NCBI RefSeq assembly: GCF_020535565.1
Contig: NZ_CP084758.1
Location: 1,453,501 to 1,517,500 of the forward strand
Reading direction: 5' to 3'
Source of the DNA: Shinella sp. XGS7
GTDB lineage: Bacteria; Pseudomonadota; Gammaproteobacteria; Burkholderiales; Burkholderiaceae_C
Length of the DNA: 64,000 nucleotides
In this document: positions 1 through 10,843 of the stretch, piece by piece
Numbering within the stretch: position 1 is the first letter of the stretch
How the letters are laid out: each line of letters opens with the position of its first letter
The notes under the pieces: generated by a model
Seen by the model: the letters and a program-made list of their open reading frames with translations, nothing else
Database searches by the model: none
What the model was told of the DNA's origin: nothing
Program-made: the position numbers and the translations under genes

Positions 1-1
1 G

Positions 2-745
2 GTCATCTACTCGGTGATCCTGGGCGTGTTCGGCTGCTTCCTGCTGTGGCGCGCCGCCCGCAAGGCCACCTCGGGTGTGCCGGGCCGCTTCCAGGCCGCC
101 GTGGAAATCCTGTCCGAGATGGTCGAGAACCAGGCCAAGGGCGTGATCCACAACGCCACCAGCCGCAAGCTGGTTTCGCCCCTGGCCCTGACCGTGTTCG
201 TCTGGATCTTCCTGATGAACGCCATGGACATGCTGCCGGTCGACCTGCTGCCCAAGCTCTGGGGCGACTACTACGCCGCCACCGGCCACGACCCGCACCA
301 CGCTTATATGCGCGTCGTGCCCACCGCCGACCTGTCCACCACCCTGGGCCTGTCGTTCAGCGTGCTGGTCATGTGCTTCTTCTACAACATCAAGATCAAG
401 GGTCTGGGTGGCTGGGGCCATGAGCTGATCTCGGCACCGTTTGGCGCCCATCCGGCCCTGTGGCCCTTCAACTTCCTGATGCAGGTGATCGAGTTCGTTG
501 CCAAGACGGTCTCTCACGGCATGCGACTGTTCGGCAATATGTTTGCCGGCGAGCTGGTGTTCATGCTGATCGCGCTGATGGGTGGCGCGTTCGCGATGAC
601 GGCTACGGGCATCGGTCTGGCCATCGGCCACATCGTTGCCGGTACGGTGTGGACGCTGTTCCACATTCTTGTGATCACGCTGCAGGCCTTCATCTTCATG
701 ATGCTGACGCTGATCTATATCGGGCAGGCGCACGACGCGCACTGA
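2..745 (+). CDS. atpB: F1Fo ATP synthase subunit a, 5' end cut by the window
   Basis: This is the membrane stator subunit that forms the proton half-channels against the c-ring. The reading frame is open from the first bases of the window, so the true start and about 30-40 N-terminal residues lie upstream; 247 residues are visible. The hallmark helix with the essential stator arginine is present in GMRLFGNMFAGELVF, with the Arg codon at 524-526, and the last helix contains the usual QAFIFMMLTLIYIG run. Several hydrophobic helices precede it. It is the first visible gene of the order atpBEFHAGDC, with atpE starting 62 bases downstream. Codon use is the CTG-rich host type, unlike the cores of atpA and atpD. 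Confidence 0.97.
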   Translation, partial: VIYSVILGVFGCFLLWRAARKATSGVPGRFQAAVEILSEMVENQAKGVIHNATSRKLVSPLALTVFVWIFLMNAMDMLPVDLLPKLWGDYYAATGHDPHHAYMRVVPTADLSTTLGLSFSVLVMCFFYNIKIKGLGGWGHELISAPFGAHPALWPFNFLMQVIEFVAKTVSHGMRLFGNMFAGELVFMLIALMGGAFAMTATGIGLAIGHIVAGTVWTLFHILVITLQAFIFMMLTLIYIGQAHDAH

Positions 746-761
746 TCCGGCGAGTTAGTAG

Positions 762-1056
<295 letters not shown>

Positions 1057-1093
1057 TTTCCGCCGGACCTTTCACGACTGAAAGGATCGTGCC

Positions 1094-1564
1094 GTGAATA
1101 TCAACGCAACACTGTTCATCCAGGCGATCGTCTTCGCGATCCTGGTGTGGTTCACCATGCGCTTCGTGTGGCCCCCCATCACCAAGGCGCTGGACGAGCG
1201 TGCCCAGAAGATCGCTGACGGCCTGGCCGCGGCTGACAAGGCCAAGACCGAGCTGGCTTCTGCCAACAAGCGCGTCGACGAGCAACTGGCCGCCACCCGC
1301 AACGAGACCGCCAAGCTGCTGTCCGACGCGGAGAAGCGTGCCGCTGCCATCGTGGACGAAGCACGTGGCAAGGCCAATGACGAAGCCGCGAAGATCATCG
1401 CCGCTGCCAAGGCCGAGGCCGAGCAGCAGTCCGTGCGCGCCCGTGAAGCCCTGCGCGAGCAGGTTGCCTCGCTGGCCGTCAAGGGCGCCGAGCAGATCCT
1501 GCAAAAGGAGGTCAACGCCTCCGTTCATGCAGAGCTGCTGGGCCGTCTGAAGACGGAGCTGTAA
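1094..1564 (+). CDS. atpF: F1Fo ATP synthase subunit b
   Basis: This 156-residue peripheral-stalk subunit has one N-terminal transmembrane helix (about residues 6-25, ending in RFVWPP) followed by a long charged, alanine-rich helix that forms the dimeric stator stalk. The start is GTG; it is supported by the AAAGGA at 1081-1086 and by the MNIN-type N-terminus common in betaproteobacteria. The length matches the family. The stop codon is two bases before the atpH start, so the two are probably translationally coupled. Confidence 0.97.
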   Translation: MNINATLFIQAIVFAILVWFTMRFVWPPITKALDERAQKIADGLAAADKAKTELASANKRVDEQLAATRNETAKLLSDAEKRAAAIVDEARGKANDEAAKIIAAAKAEAEQQSVRAREALREQVASLAVKGAEQILQKEVNASVHAELLGRLKTEL

Positions 1565-1566
1565 TC

Positions 1567-2100
1567 ATGGCTGAGCTCGCAACCATTGCCCGGCCTTACG
1601 CCGAAGCGCTCTATCAGGTCGCGGCCAAGCATGACGCGAAGGCCTGGGGTCAGCAGCTCGATGCGCTGGCCCTGGTGGCCCAGGATGCTGAGCTGCGCTC
1701 CTTCGCCGACAACCCCAAGATCACTCCGAAGCAGGTCTTCGATGTGATCGCCTCCGCGGCCAAGCTGCCGCTGGCGGACGGGGTGCAGAACTTTCTGCGT
1801 GCGGTGATCGAGAACGGGCGTCTGGCAGCGCTGCCGGCGGTGGTCGGGCAATTCCATGCCCTGGCCAATGCTGCGGCCGGCGTGGCCGATGCGCAGATCT
1901 TCAGCGCCTACCCCATCGAGCCGGCTCAGCTGGCCGAGGTGGTGGCCACGCTGGAGAAGCGCTTCGGCCGCAAGCTCGAAGCCCAGGTTCAGCTGGAGCC
2001 CTCACTGATCGGCGGTATCCGCGTGGTGGTCGGCGACGAGGTGCTGGACACCTCGGTCAAGGCCCGCCTGGATCGCATGAAGGTGGCGCTCACCGCTTGA
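1567..2100 (+). CDS. atpH: F1Fo ATP synthase subunit delta
   Basis: This 177-residue OSCP/delta subunit links the top of F1 to the b-subunit stalk. It starts [16 protein letters not shown], the typical N-terminal helix, and ends with the conserved C-terminal segment around [15 protein letters not shown]. The length is normal. The ATG is two bases after the atpF stop. Codon use is the host type throughout. An 84-base gap with a GGGAG ribosome site separates it from atpA. Confidence 0.97.
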   Translation: MAELATIARPYAEALYQVAAKHDAKAWGQQLDALALVAQDAELRSFADNPKITPKQVFDVIASAAKLPLADGVQNFLRAVIENGRLAALPAVVGQFHALANAAAGVADAQIFSAYPIEPAQLAEVVATLEKRFGRKLEAQVQLEPSLIGGIRVVVGDEVLDTSVKARLDRMKVALTA

Positions 2101-2184
2101 CATCAAGCGCGACGACACTGAAACGTATCACCCCTGTGTCACCCGCGCTCTGGTAACAGACGCTAGACCAGATGGGAGCAAGCA

Positions 2185-3705
2185 ATGCAATTGAATCCTG
2201 CTGAAATTTCCGAACTGATCAAGAGCCGCATCGAAGGGCTCGGCGCATCGACGGACGTCCGTAACCAGGGCACCGTGGTGTCCGTGTCCGACGGCATCGT
2301 GCGCGTGCACGGCCTGTCCGAAGTGATGCAAGGCGAAATGCTGGAGTTTCCGGCTGGCGCCGATGGTCAGCCCTCCTTCGGCCTGGCCCTGAACCTCGAG
2401 CGCGACTCCGTCGGCGCCGTGATTCTGGGTGCCTACGAGCACATCAAGGAAGGCGACACCGTCAAGCGTACGGGCGCCATCGTTGACGTTCCGGTCGGTC
2501 CGGAACTGCTCGGCCGCGTCGTCGACGCGCTCGGCAACCCGATCGACGGCAAGGGCCCGATCAATGCCAAGCAGCGCGCCCGCGTTGACGTCAAGGCTCC
2601 GGGCATCATTCCGCGCAAGTCGGTTCATGAGCCGATGTCGACCGGCCTCAAGGCCATCGACGCCCTCATCCCGGTTGGCCGCGGCCAGCGCGAGCTCGTC
2701 ATCGGCGACCGCCAGACCGGCAAGACCGCCGTGGCGATCGACGCGATCATCAGCCAGAAGGGTCAGAACATGACCTGCATCTACGTCGCGATCGGCCAGA
2801 AGGCTTCGTCGATCAAGAACGTGGTGCGCGCCCTGGAAGCCGCCGGCGCGATGGAGTACACCATCGTCGTGGCCGCCAGCGCCTCTGAGTCCGCTGCCAT
2901 GCAGTACGTGTCGGCCTACTCCGGTTGCACGATGGGCGAATACTTCCGTGACAACGGCAAGCACGCCCTCATCGGCTACGACGACCTTTCCAAGCAGGCC
3001 GTTTCCTACCGCCAGATGTCGCTGTTGCTGCGCCGCCCGCCGGGCCGCGAAGCTTACCCGGGCGACGTTTTCTACCTGCATTCGCGTCTCCTCGAGCGCG
3101 CTGCAAAGCTGAACGACGACATGGGCGCTGGCTCGCTGACGGCTCTGCCGGTCATCGAAACCCAGGGTAACGACGTTTCGGCGTTCATCCCGACCAACGT
3201 GATCTCGATCACCGACGGCCAGATCTTCCTTGAAACGGACCTGTTCTACCAGGGTATCCGTCCGGCCGTTAACGTCGGTCTGTCGGTTTCCCGCGTGGGC
3301 TCTTCCGCTCAGATCAAGGCGATGAAGCAGGTCGCCGGCTCGATCAAGGGCGAACTCGCCCAGTATCGCGAAATGGCAGCCTTCGCCCAGTTCGGCTCGG
3401 ACCTCGACGCCGCAACCCAGCGCCTGCTGAACCGCGGTGCACGCCTGACCGAACTCCTGAAGCAGCCGCAGTTCTCGCCGCTGCCGATCAGCCTGATGGG
3501 CGCGACGCTGTACGCCGCCAACAAGGGCTTCCTGGACGACATCGAAGTGAAGAAGGTCCTGGCCTTCGAGCACGGTCTGCATCAGTTCCTGAAGACCAGC
3601 CACGCCGCTCTGCTGGCCAAGCTGGAAGCCGACAAGGCCATGGACAAGGATGCCGAAGCCGAGCTGAACGCTGCGATCACCGCGTTCAAGAAGTCCTTCG
3701 CCTAA
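2185..3705 (+). CDS. atpA: F1Fo ATP synthase subunit alpha, mosaic sequence
   Basis: This is the 506-residue non-catalytic nucleotide-binding subunit of F1. Walker A is GDRQTGKT (174-181), and the family signature around [14 protein letters not shown] is present. The sequence is a mosaic. Residues 1-94, about 189-255 and 433-506 are betaproteobacterial in type (C-terminus [19 protein letters not shown]), while about 95-188 and 256-432 read as alphaproteobacterial AtpA (for example [53 protein letters not shown]). In the second foreign block a short insertion normally found in betaproteobacteria before GSLTALP is missing, which fits 506 rather than about 513 residues. Codon use shifts there too, with more CTC, GTT, GTC and CCG. 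The frame is intact and all catalytic-site motifs remain, so the protein is likely functional if the sequence is real. Confidence 0.96.
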   Translation: MQLNPAEISELIKSRIEGLGASTDVRNQGTVVSVSDGIVRVHGLSEVMQGEMLEFPAGADGQPSFGLALNLERDSVGAVILGAYEHIKEGDTVKRTGAIVDVPVGPELLGRVVDALGNPIDGKGPINAKQRARVDVKAPGIIPRKSVHEPMSTGLKAIDALIPVGRGQRELVIGDRQTGKTAVAIDAIISQKGQNMTCIYVAIGQKASSIKNVVRALEAAGAMEYTIVVAASASESAAMQYVSAYSGCTMGEYFRDNGKHALIGYDDLSKQAVSYRQMSLLLRRPPGREAYPGDVFYLHSRLLERAAKLNDDMGAGSLTALPVIETQGNDVSAFIPTNVISITDGQIFLETDLFYQGIRPAVNVGLSVSRVGSSAQIKAMKQVAGSIKGELAQYREMAAFAQFGSDLDAATQRLLNRGARLTELLKQPQFSPLPISLMGATLYAANKGFLDDIEVKKVLAFEHGLHQFLKTSHAALLAKLEADKAMDKDAEAELNAAITAFKKSFA

Positions 3706-3715
3706 GCAACCATGA

Positions 3716-3743
3716 CCGGGTGCAAGCGCAAGTGAGCACCCGG
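3716..3743 (+). repeat. Hairpin in the atpA-atpG gap
   Basis: A perfect 8-bp inverted repeat, CCGGGTGC (3716-3723) and GCACCCGG (3736-3743), sits between the atpA stop and the AGGAG of atpG. No T-run follows, so it is not a classical terminator. It could protect or process the polycistronic message or modulate expression between alpha and gamma; that role is inference. Confidence 0.5.
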
Positions 3744-3760
3744 CCCTAACAGGAGAAATC

Positions 3761-4636
3761 ATGGCAGCAGGCAAGGAAATACGCGGCAAGATCAAGTCGG
3801 TCGAGAACACCAAGAAGATCACCAAGGCCATGGAAATGGTCGCGGCGTCCAAGATGCGCAAGGCGCAGGACCGGATGCGTGCGGCTCGTCCCTACAGCGA
3901 GAAGATCGGCAATATCGCCGCCAATCTCGCTGCAGCCAACCCCGAGTACAAGCACCCATTCCTGGTCCAGAACGATGGCGCCAAGGCGGCGGGCTTCGTG
4001 GTCGTGACCACGGACAAGGGTCTGTGCGGTGGCCTCAACACCAATGTGCTGCGCGCTGTCACCGGCAAGCTCAAGGAGCTGGAAGCCGCGGGTCAGAGCG
4101 CCGAGGTGGTGGCGATCGGCAACAAGGGTCTGGGCTTCATGAACCGGATTGGCGCCAAGGTGGTGGCTCAGGCCATCCAGCTGGGTGACCAACCGCATAT
4201 CGAGAAGCTGATCGGCCCGGTCAAGGTGCTGCTGGACAAGTACGTCGCGGGCGAGCTGTCGGCGGTCTACCTGTGCTACACGCGCTTCATCAACACGATG
4301 AAGCAGGAGCCGGTGGTGCAGCAGCTGCTGCCCCTGTCGACCGAAGGCATGAAGACCGAAGGCGCCGGCAAGCACTCGTGGGACTACCTCTACGAGCCCG
4401 ATGCCGCGACCGTGATCGACGAGCTGCTGGTGCGCTACACCGAGGCCCTGGTCTACCAGGCCGTCGCGGAAAACATGGCGTCCGAGCAATCGGCCCGTAT
4501 GGTGGCGATGAAGGCCGCAACCGACAACGCAGGCACCCTGATCGGTGAGCTGAAGCTGGTCTACAACAAGACCCGCCAGGCCGCGATCACCAAGGAGCTG
4601 AGCGAAATCGTCAGTGGCGCCGCCGCTATCGGCTGA
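3761..4636 (+). CDS. atpG: F1Fo ATP synthase subunit gamma
   Basis: This 291-residue central-shaft subunit rotates inside the alpha3beta3 hexamer. The N-terminal helix reads [20 protein letters not shown] and carries the family pattern. [14 protein letters not shown] marks the middle domain, and the C-terminal helix ends [20 protein letters not shown] precedes the ATG by 6 bases. Unlike its neighbours atpA and atpD, it shows no break in lineage signal or codon use. That matters because gamma and epsilon must work with the mosaic alpha and beta subunits. Confidence 0.98.
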   Translation: MAAGKEIRGKIKSVENTKKITKAMEMVAASKMRKAQDRMRAARPYSEKIGNIAANLAAANPEYKHPFLVQNDGAKAAGFVVVTTDKGLCGGLNTNVLRAVTGKLKELEAAGQSAEVVAIGNKGLGFMNRIGAKVVAQAIQLGDQPHIEKLIGPVKVLLDKYVAGELSAVYLCYTRFINTMKQEPVVQQLLPLSTEGMKTEGAGKHSWDYLYEPDAATVIDELLVRYTEALVYQAVAENMASEQSARMVAMKAATDNAGTLIGELKLVYNKTRQAAITKELSEIVSGAAAIG

Positions 4637-4669
4637 ACGCGCGAAGCAGCAGCATAGTTTTGGAATTGA

Positions 4670-6094
<1,425 letters not shown>

Positions 6095-6173
6095 GACATG
6101 GCGCCGGGAGCGCGCCGCGTGCGCCGCTCCCAGCTCTGTCCCACTGAGTCTCTAACCCTGAGGAAGATTGAAC

Positions 6174-6587
6174 ATGGCAACCATTCATGTTGACGTGGTG
6201 TCCGCCGAGGAGCAGATCTTCTCCGGCGAAGCCAAGTTCGTCGCCTTGCCGGGCGAGAACGGCGAGCTGGGCATCCTGCCCCAGCACACGCCGCTGATCA
6301 CCCGCATCAAGCCGGGTGCCGTGCGCATCGAGATGGCTCAAGGCGGCGAGGAGTTCGTCTTCGTGGCCGGCGGCATTCTCGAGGTGCAACCCGGCACGGT
6401 GACCGTGCTGGCCGACACCGCGATCCGCGGCAAGGACCTGGACGAAGCCAAGGCGACCGAGGCCAAGAAGCTGGCCGAGGAAGCGATGAAGAACGCCAAG
6501 AGCGATATCGACTTTGCCGCCGCGCAGAGCGAGTTCGCTGCCATGGCCGCCCAGATCGCTGCCCTGCGCAAGTTCCGCAAGAAGTAA
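6174..6587 (+). CDS. atpC: F1Fo ATP synthase subunit epsilon
   Basis: This 137-residue subunit of the central stalk inhibits ATP hydrolysis through its C-terminal helices. The N-terminal beta-sandwich shows the usual [19 protein letters not shown] pattern, and a two-helix C-terminal domain follows (residues about 88-137, alanine- and lysine-rich). ATG 6174 is chosen over the in-frame TTG at 6168 because AGGAAG (6161-6166) is correctly spaced and [10 protein letters not shown] is the normal N-terminus. It is the last operon gene and is followed by a terminator. Confidence 0.97.
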   Translation: MATIHVDVVSAEEQIFSGEAKFVALPGENGELGILPQHTPLITRIKPGAVRIEMAQGGEEFVFVAGGILEVQPGTVTVLADTAIRGKDLDEAKATEAKKLAEEAMKNAKSDIDFAAAQSEFAAMAAQIAALRKFRKK

Positions 6588-6632
6588 TCGCGATGAATTC
6601 CGGTGGCGCGTGCGCCGCCGTATGATTCCAGA

Positions 6633-6668
6633 GGCCCGCCGACGCAAGTCCGGCGGGCCTTGTCTTTT
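6633..6668 (+). terminator. Rho-independent terminator of the atp operon
   Basis: A 9-bp perfect stem, GGCCCGCCG (6633-6641) and CGGCGGGCC (6651-6659), with a 9-base loop is followed by TTGTCTTTT. It lies 45 bases after the atpC stop and before the mutarotase gene, so it should end the operon transcript. Confidence 0.85.
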
Positions 6669-6694
6669 GAAGCCGCCTCTCTCGCTCTCACGCC

Positions 6695-7591
6695 ATGGCC
6701 ACTCCCATCGCTCTGACCCGCTACCAAGGCCTCGAGGCCCTGGAACTTCTCGCGCCGGACGGCGCCCGTGCCACCTTGCTGCTGCATGGTGCCCATCTGG
6801 TGTCCTGGGTGCCGGCCGGCGGCGCCGAGCAGCTCTATCTTTCGCCCAAGAGTGCCTTCGCCACCGGGCAGGCCATCCGTGGCGGCGTGCCTGTGTGCTT
6901 CCCGCAGTTCGCGGGCCGTGGCCCGCTCAAGAAACACGGCTTTGCGCGCACCAAGCCCTGGCAGCTCGTCTCGGCCGAAGTGGGCGATGACGACGCCCTG
7001 GCCGTGCTGCGCTTGACGGACGATGCCGCCAGCCGCATGGTCTGGCCCCATGGCTTCGAGGCCGAGCTGAGCGTGCGCGTGGCCGGCCTGACCCTGGAGC
7101 TGGAACTGGCCTGCGAGAACACGGGCGAGAGCGAGTTCGAATTCACCACCGCCCTGCACAGCTATCTGCGCCTGGGCGCCCTGGGCGACGCCAGCCTCTC
7201 GGGCCTGGCCGGCCTGCATTATCTGGACGCCGTGACCGGCCAGACCCAGCGCCAGCGCAGTGATCTGCTTCTGCCCGGCAGCCCGGGCCTGCAGGACCTG
7301 GACCGCATCTACTACCAGGTGGGCCAGCCCCTGCTGCTCACCGAGCAGGGCGAGGGGCCGGTGCGGCGCCTGGAGATCCGCCAGCAGGGCTTTGCCGATG
7401 CCGTGGTCTGGAACCCCGGCGCGGCCAAGTGCGCCGAGCTGGCCGATATGCCGCCGCAAGGCTATGAGCACATGCTCTGCGTGGAAGCCGCGGCCATCGA
7501 GCACCCGGTGCGCCTGGCGCCGGGCGAGAGCTGGGTGGGCCTGCAGAGCCTGAGCCTGCTGGGCCCGGAGTCGGCGCCTACAGCAGCGTAG
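6695..7591 (+). CDS. D-hexose-6-phosphate mutarotase (YeaD-type aldose epimerase)
   Basis: This 298-residue beta-sandwich enzyme interconverts the alpha and beta anomers of hexose 6-phosphates. Family marks are RGGVPVCFPQFAGRG (62-76), the active-site His81 in KKHGFAR, a second His in TALHSYLR, and the late carboxylate in MLCVEAAAIEHP. It starts with ATG 26 bases after the atp terminator, so it probably has its own promoter or relies on weak readthrough. It converges with the TPM/LemA operon, whose last gene ends within its 3' end (7578-7591). Length and residues are complete. The substrate class is known for the family; the exact sugar is not visible. Confidence 0.9.
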   Translation: MATPIALTRYQGLEALELLAPDGARATLLLHGAHLVSWVPAGGAEQLYLSPKSAFATGQAIRGGVPVCFPQFAGRGPLKKHGFARTKPWQLVSAEVGDDDALAVLRLTDDAASRMVWPHGFEAELSVRVAGLTLELELACENTGESEFEFTTALHSYLRLGALGDASLSGLAGLHYLDAVTGQTQRQRSDLLLPGSPGLQDLDRIYYQVGQPLLLTEQGEGPVRRLEIRQQGFADAVVWNPGAAKCAELADMPPQGYEHMLCVEAAAIEHPVRLAPGESWVGLQSLSLLGPESAPTAA

Positions 7592-8093
7592 GCCGGTCCG
7601 GCAGCTCGTTGAGATTGGCCTCGCCCGGCGCCAGCGGGTAGTGCTGCAGCAGCAGGGCGCCGATGCGGTCCACCGCGTCGGCCAGGCCGGCCTCGAACTC
7701 GCCGCGGCGAAAAGCCGCCCGCATCTGGTCCAGCATCTGCTCCCAGCTCCCGGGCTCGACGCGGCGCGTGAGCCCGCGGTCGGCCACGATCTCGATGCGC
7801 TGCTCGGCCAGCAGCAGATAGATCAGCACGCCGTTGTTGTGCTCGGTGTCCCAGACCCGCAGCTTGCCGAACAGGGCGATGGCGCGTTCGCGGGCCGGCG
7901 CACGGCGCCAGAGATAGGACAGGGGCAGGCTGGCCTCCACGCACAGGCGGATCTCGCCGCTGTGCGCGGCCTCGCTCGCCACCACCCGCTGGCGCAGGCG
8001 CTCCAGCGCGGCAGCCGGCAGCACGCGCCGTGCATCGGTCTCGTCCCAGAGCCGGTGGGCGATGAAGCGCCGCCAGAAGCTCTTGTGCTGCAT
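7578..8093 (-). CDS. TPM-domain protein without signal peptide
   Basis: This 171-residue protein consists of one TPM (Psb32/YgcG-type) domain, with the characteristic EIRLCVEASLPL and NNGVLIYLLLAEQRIEIVADRGL segments. It has no signal sequence and only a weak hydrophobic stretch, so it is probably cytoplasmic or membrane-associated through its partner. ATG 8093 shares its A with the TGA stop of the preceding TPM gene, which indicates translational coupling. Gene order LemA, secreted TPM protein, soluble TPM protein is common in proteobacteria. Function is poorly defined; family members have been linked to phosphatase-like or membrane-integrity roles. It overlaps the mutarotase 3' end by 14 bases on the opposite strand. 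Confidence 0.85.
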   Translation of the reverse strand: MQHKSFWRRFIAHRLWDETDARRVLPAAALERLRQRVVASEAAHSGEIRLCVEASLPLSYLWRRAPARERAIALFGKLRVWDTEHNNGVLIYLLLAEQRIEIVADRGLTRRVEPGSWEQMLDQMRAAFRRGEFEAGLADAVDRIGALLLQHYPLAPGEANLNELPDRPTLL

Positions 8094-9025
8094 CACCAAT
8101 CCCCCGAGGCGCCGCCGCCGCCGAAATCGCCACCGCCGCCGGAGGAGAAGCCGCCGCTGTCGCTGCTGCCGCCGCCTCCACCGCTGCTCCAGCCACCGCC
8201 GCCGCCCCAGATCACCGGGCCGCCGCTGCCATGGCCGCCCGAGCCGCCACCCAGCGCGCGTCGCCGGCTCGCGCCAATGCCCAGCACGCCCACCAGCAGC
8301 AGGGCGCCCAGGCCGGCGCCCAGGGCGATCAGCACACTGCTGCTGAAGATCCAGCCCGCCGCCCCGGCCGCGCCGCCGGTGGCCAGACTGCCCAGCTTGC
8401 GGCCCAGCAGGGCGGTGAGCAGGGCGCCCAGCACCGGCACGGCAATGAAGAAGAGAGCGCTCAGCTCTTCCAGCTGCAGGCCGGCGTCGGGCGCGGCGCC
8501 ACGCCCGGCCGCGCGCGGCTCGGGGGCGGGCAGATGCTCGCCGCGTATACGCGCCTGCAGCTGGTCCACGGCCAGGTTCAGACCACCGGCATAGTCACCC
8601 TTCTTGAAGGCGGGCGCGATGGCGCTCTGGATGATCTGGCGCGCCGCCAGATCGGGCACCGCGCCCTCCAGGGCCTTGGCCACGGCGATGCGCACCTTGC
8701 GCTCATCCTTGGCCACCACGATCAGCAGGCCGTCGCCCACCTCGCGCCGGCCCAGCTTCCAGGCATCGCCCAGACGCTGGCTGTAGTCGGTGATGTCTTC
8801 CGGCGCGGTGCCGGCCAGCATCAGGATCACGATCTGCGGCCCGGCCTCGCGCTCGAAGGTCTCCAGCTTGTTCTCCAGGGCCTGGCGCTGGGCGGGCGTG
8901 AGGGTGCCGGTGCTGTCCATCACCCGCGCCGTCAGCACGGGCAGGGGGCGCAGCTCGGCCTGGGCCCGGCCCATCAGGGGCCAGACGCACAGGGCCAGCA
9001 GAAGAAGGGCCAGCAGCCGCCGCAT
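8093..9025 (-). CDS. YgcG-type TPM-domain membrane protein with glycine-rich tail
   Basis: This 310-residue exported protein has a signal peptide (residues 1-23, MRRLLALLLLALCVWPLMG), a periplasmic TPM domain (about 28-165, with VLTARVMDSTGTLTPAQR and GLLIVVAKDERKVRIAVAKAL), then two transmembrane segments (about 190-250). The last 50 residues are a Gly/Ser tail with a terminal GGASGDW. The tail is usual for this family and is not an assembly artefact. It is the middle gene of the lemA-TPM-TPM set, starting 7 bases after the lemA stop and sharing one base with the next gene. Known members are envelope proteins of unclear biochemical role. Confidence 0.9.
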   Translation of the reverse strand: MRRLLALLLLALCVWPLMGRAQAELRPLPVLTARVMDSTGTLTPAQRQALENKLETFEREAGPQIVILMLAGTAPEDITDYSQRLGDAWKLGRREVGDGLLIVVAKDERKVRIAVAKALEGAVPDLAARQIIQSAIAPAFKKGDYAGGLNLAVDQLQARIRGEHLPAPEPRAAGRGAAPDAGLQLEELSALFFIAVPVLGALLTALLGRKLGSLATGGAAGAAGWIFSSSVLIALGAGLGALLLVGVLGIGASRRRALGGGSGGHGSGGPVIWGGGGGWSSGGGGGSSDSGGFSSGGGGDFGGGGASGDW

Positions 9026-9032
9026 GGCGGGC

Positions 9033-9650
9033 TTACTTGGAGGCCGGCTTGTCGAAGCTCACCGTGGGCGCGGTCTTGATCGCGGCCTCGTTCTCGACCT
9101 CGAAGCTGGGCTTGACCTGATAGCTGAAGACCATGGCGGTGAGGTTGCTCGGGAAGCTGCGCGCCAGCACGTTGTAGTCGGTCACCGACTTGATGTAGCG
9201 GTTGCGGGCCACGGTGATGCGGTTCTCCGTGCCCTCCAGCTGCACGCGCAGGTCCTGGAAGCCCTGGTTGGCCTTGAGGTTGGGATAGTTCTCCGTGACC
9301 ATCAACAGGCGGCTCAGGGCACCCGAGAGCTCGCCTTGGGCGGCCTGGAAGCGCTTGAGCGCCGCCGGGTCATTGGCCAGCTCGGGCGTGACCTGGATGC
9401 CGGTGGCCTTGGCGCGGGCCTCCACCACCTTGGTGAGCGTTTCCTGCTCGAAATTGGCCTCGCCCTTGACGGTGTTGACGATATTGGGAATCAGGTCGGC
9501 GCGGCGCTGGTACTGGCTCAGCACCTCGGCCCAGCTGGCCTTGACCTGCTCGTCCAGGCGCTGGAACTCGTTGTAGCCGCAGCCCGACAGCATGATGCTG
9601 CTGATCACGAGGGCGGCCAGGGCGCCGCGGCGCAGGGTCGGGATGGGCAT
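9033..9650 (-). CDS. lemA: LemA family lipoprotein
   Basis: This 205-residue protein has a lipoprotein-type signal (lipobox LSGC, Cys about residue 24) and the LemA helical core, including YQRRADLIPNIVNTVKGE and the ENYPNLKAN motif. ATG 9650 is preceded by AAGGAGG with good spacing, so longer in-frame extensions are rejected. It is the first gene of a three-gene minus-strand operon with the two TPM proteins. LemA proteins are helical-bundle membrane proteins of uncertain function whose genes usually travel with TPM genes, as here. Confidence 0.92.
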   Translation of the reverse strand: MPIPTLRRGALAALVISSIMLSGCGYNEFQRLDEQVKASWAEVLSQYQRRADLIPNIVNTVKGEANFEQETLTKVVEARAKATGIQVTPELANDPAALKRFQAAQGELSGALSRLLMVTENYPNLKANQGFQDLRVQLEGTENRITVARNRYIKSVTDYNVLARSFPSNLTAMVFSYQVKPSFEVENEAAIKTAPTVSFDKPASK

Positions 9651-9745
9651 TGCGATTCCTCCTTGATGTATCTCAATGAGCCAGGGCCTGTCCAGCTTCG
9701 TGGCGAGCGGACTGGGGCTGATCACGCAGCGGATAATGCCAGACC

Positions 9746-10843
9746 ATGAGCGCTTTTCCCCAGCTGCAAAACGACAATTTCCTGCGCGCCTGCCTGCGCC
9801 AGCCCACGGACCACACGCCGCTCTGGCTGATGCGCCAGGCCGGTCGCTATCTGCCCGAGTACCGCGAGACGCGGGCCAAGGCGGGCAGCTTCATGGGCCT
9901 GGCCACGAATGTGGACTACGCCACCGAGGTCACGCTGCAGCCGCTGGAGCGCTACCCGCTGGATGCCGCCATCCTGTTCAGCGACATCCTCACCGTGCCT
10001 GACGCCATGGGCCTGGGCCTGTCCTTTGCCCTGGGCGAGGGCCCCAAGTTCGCCAAGGTCGTGCGCGACGAGGCCGCCGTGGCTGCGCTGGCCGTGCCGG
10101 ACCTGGACAAGCTGCGCTATGTGTTCGACGCCGTCACCTCCATCCGCCGCGCCCTCAACGGCCGCGTGCCCCTGATCGGCTTCTCCGGCAGCCCCTGGAC
10201 CCTGGCCTGCTATATGGTGGAAGGCGGCGGCTCCGACGACTACCGCCAGGTCAAGAGCCTGATGTACGCGCGCCCGGACCTGATGCACCGCATCCTGCAG
10301 ATCAATGCCGATGCCGTGGCCGCCTACCTCAACGCCCAGATCGAGGCCGGTGCCCAGGCGGTGATGATCTTCGACAGCTGGGGCGGCGTGCTGGCCGACG
10401 GCATGTTCCAGCGCTTCAGCCTGGACTACTCGCGGCGCGTGCTGGCCCAGCTCAAGCGCGAGCATGAGGGCCAGCGCATCCCGGCCATCCTCTTCACCAA
10501 GGGCGGCGCCCTGTGGCTGGACGAGATCGCCAACGCCGGCGCCGATGTGGTGGGGCTGGACTGGACCGCCAACCTGGGCCAGGCCCGCGCCCGCGTGGGC
10601 GACAAGGTGGCCCTGCAGGGCAATCTGGATCCCAATGTGCTCTTCGCCCCGCCCGCCGCGGTGCGCGAGCAGGCCCGCGCGGTGCTGGACAGCTTTGGCC
10701 GCCCGCAGCGCGCCGATGGGGGCTGGGATGGCCATATCTTCAATCTGGGCCATGGCATCAGCCAGCACACGCCGCCCGAGAGCGTGGCCGAGCTGGTGGA
10801 CGAGGTGCACCGCTACTCGCGTCAGCTGCGCAGCGCCGCCTGA
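9746..10843 (+). CDS. hemE: Uroporphyrinogen decarboxylase
   Basis: This 365-residue haem-pathway enzyme removes four carboxyl groups from uroporphyrinogen III to give coproporphyrinogen III. Both signatures are present: [17 protein letters not shown] near the N-terminus and [19 protein letters not shown] in the middle, with the substrate-contacting Asp in [14 protein letters not shown]. The C-terminal NLGHGI motif is intact. Length is normal. It is divergent from lemA (95 bases between starts) and lies upstream of priA, an order seen often in Burkholderiales. Confidence 0.97.
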   Translation: MSAFPQLQNDNFLRACLRQPTDHTPLWLMRQAGRYLPEYRETRAKAGSFMGLATNVDYATEVTLQPLERYPLDAAILFSDILTVPDAMGLGLSFALGEGPKFAKVVRDEAAVAALAVPDLDKLRYVFDAVTSIRRALNGRVPLIGFSGSPWTLACYMVEGGGSDDYRQVKSLMYARPDLMHRILQINADAVAAYLNAQIEAGAQAVMIFDSWGGVLADGMFQRFSLDYSRRVLAQLKREHEGQRIPAILFTKGGALWLDEIANAGADVVGLDWTANLGQARARVGDKVALQGNLDPNVLFAPPAAVREQARAVLDSFGRPQRADGGWDGHIFNLGHGISQHTPPESVAELVDEVHRYSRQLRSAA

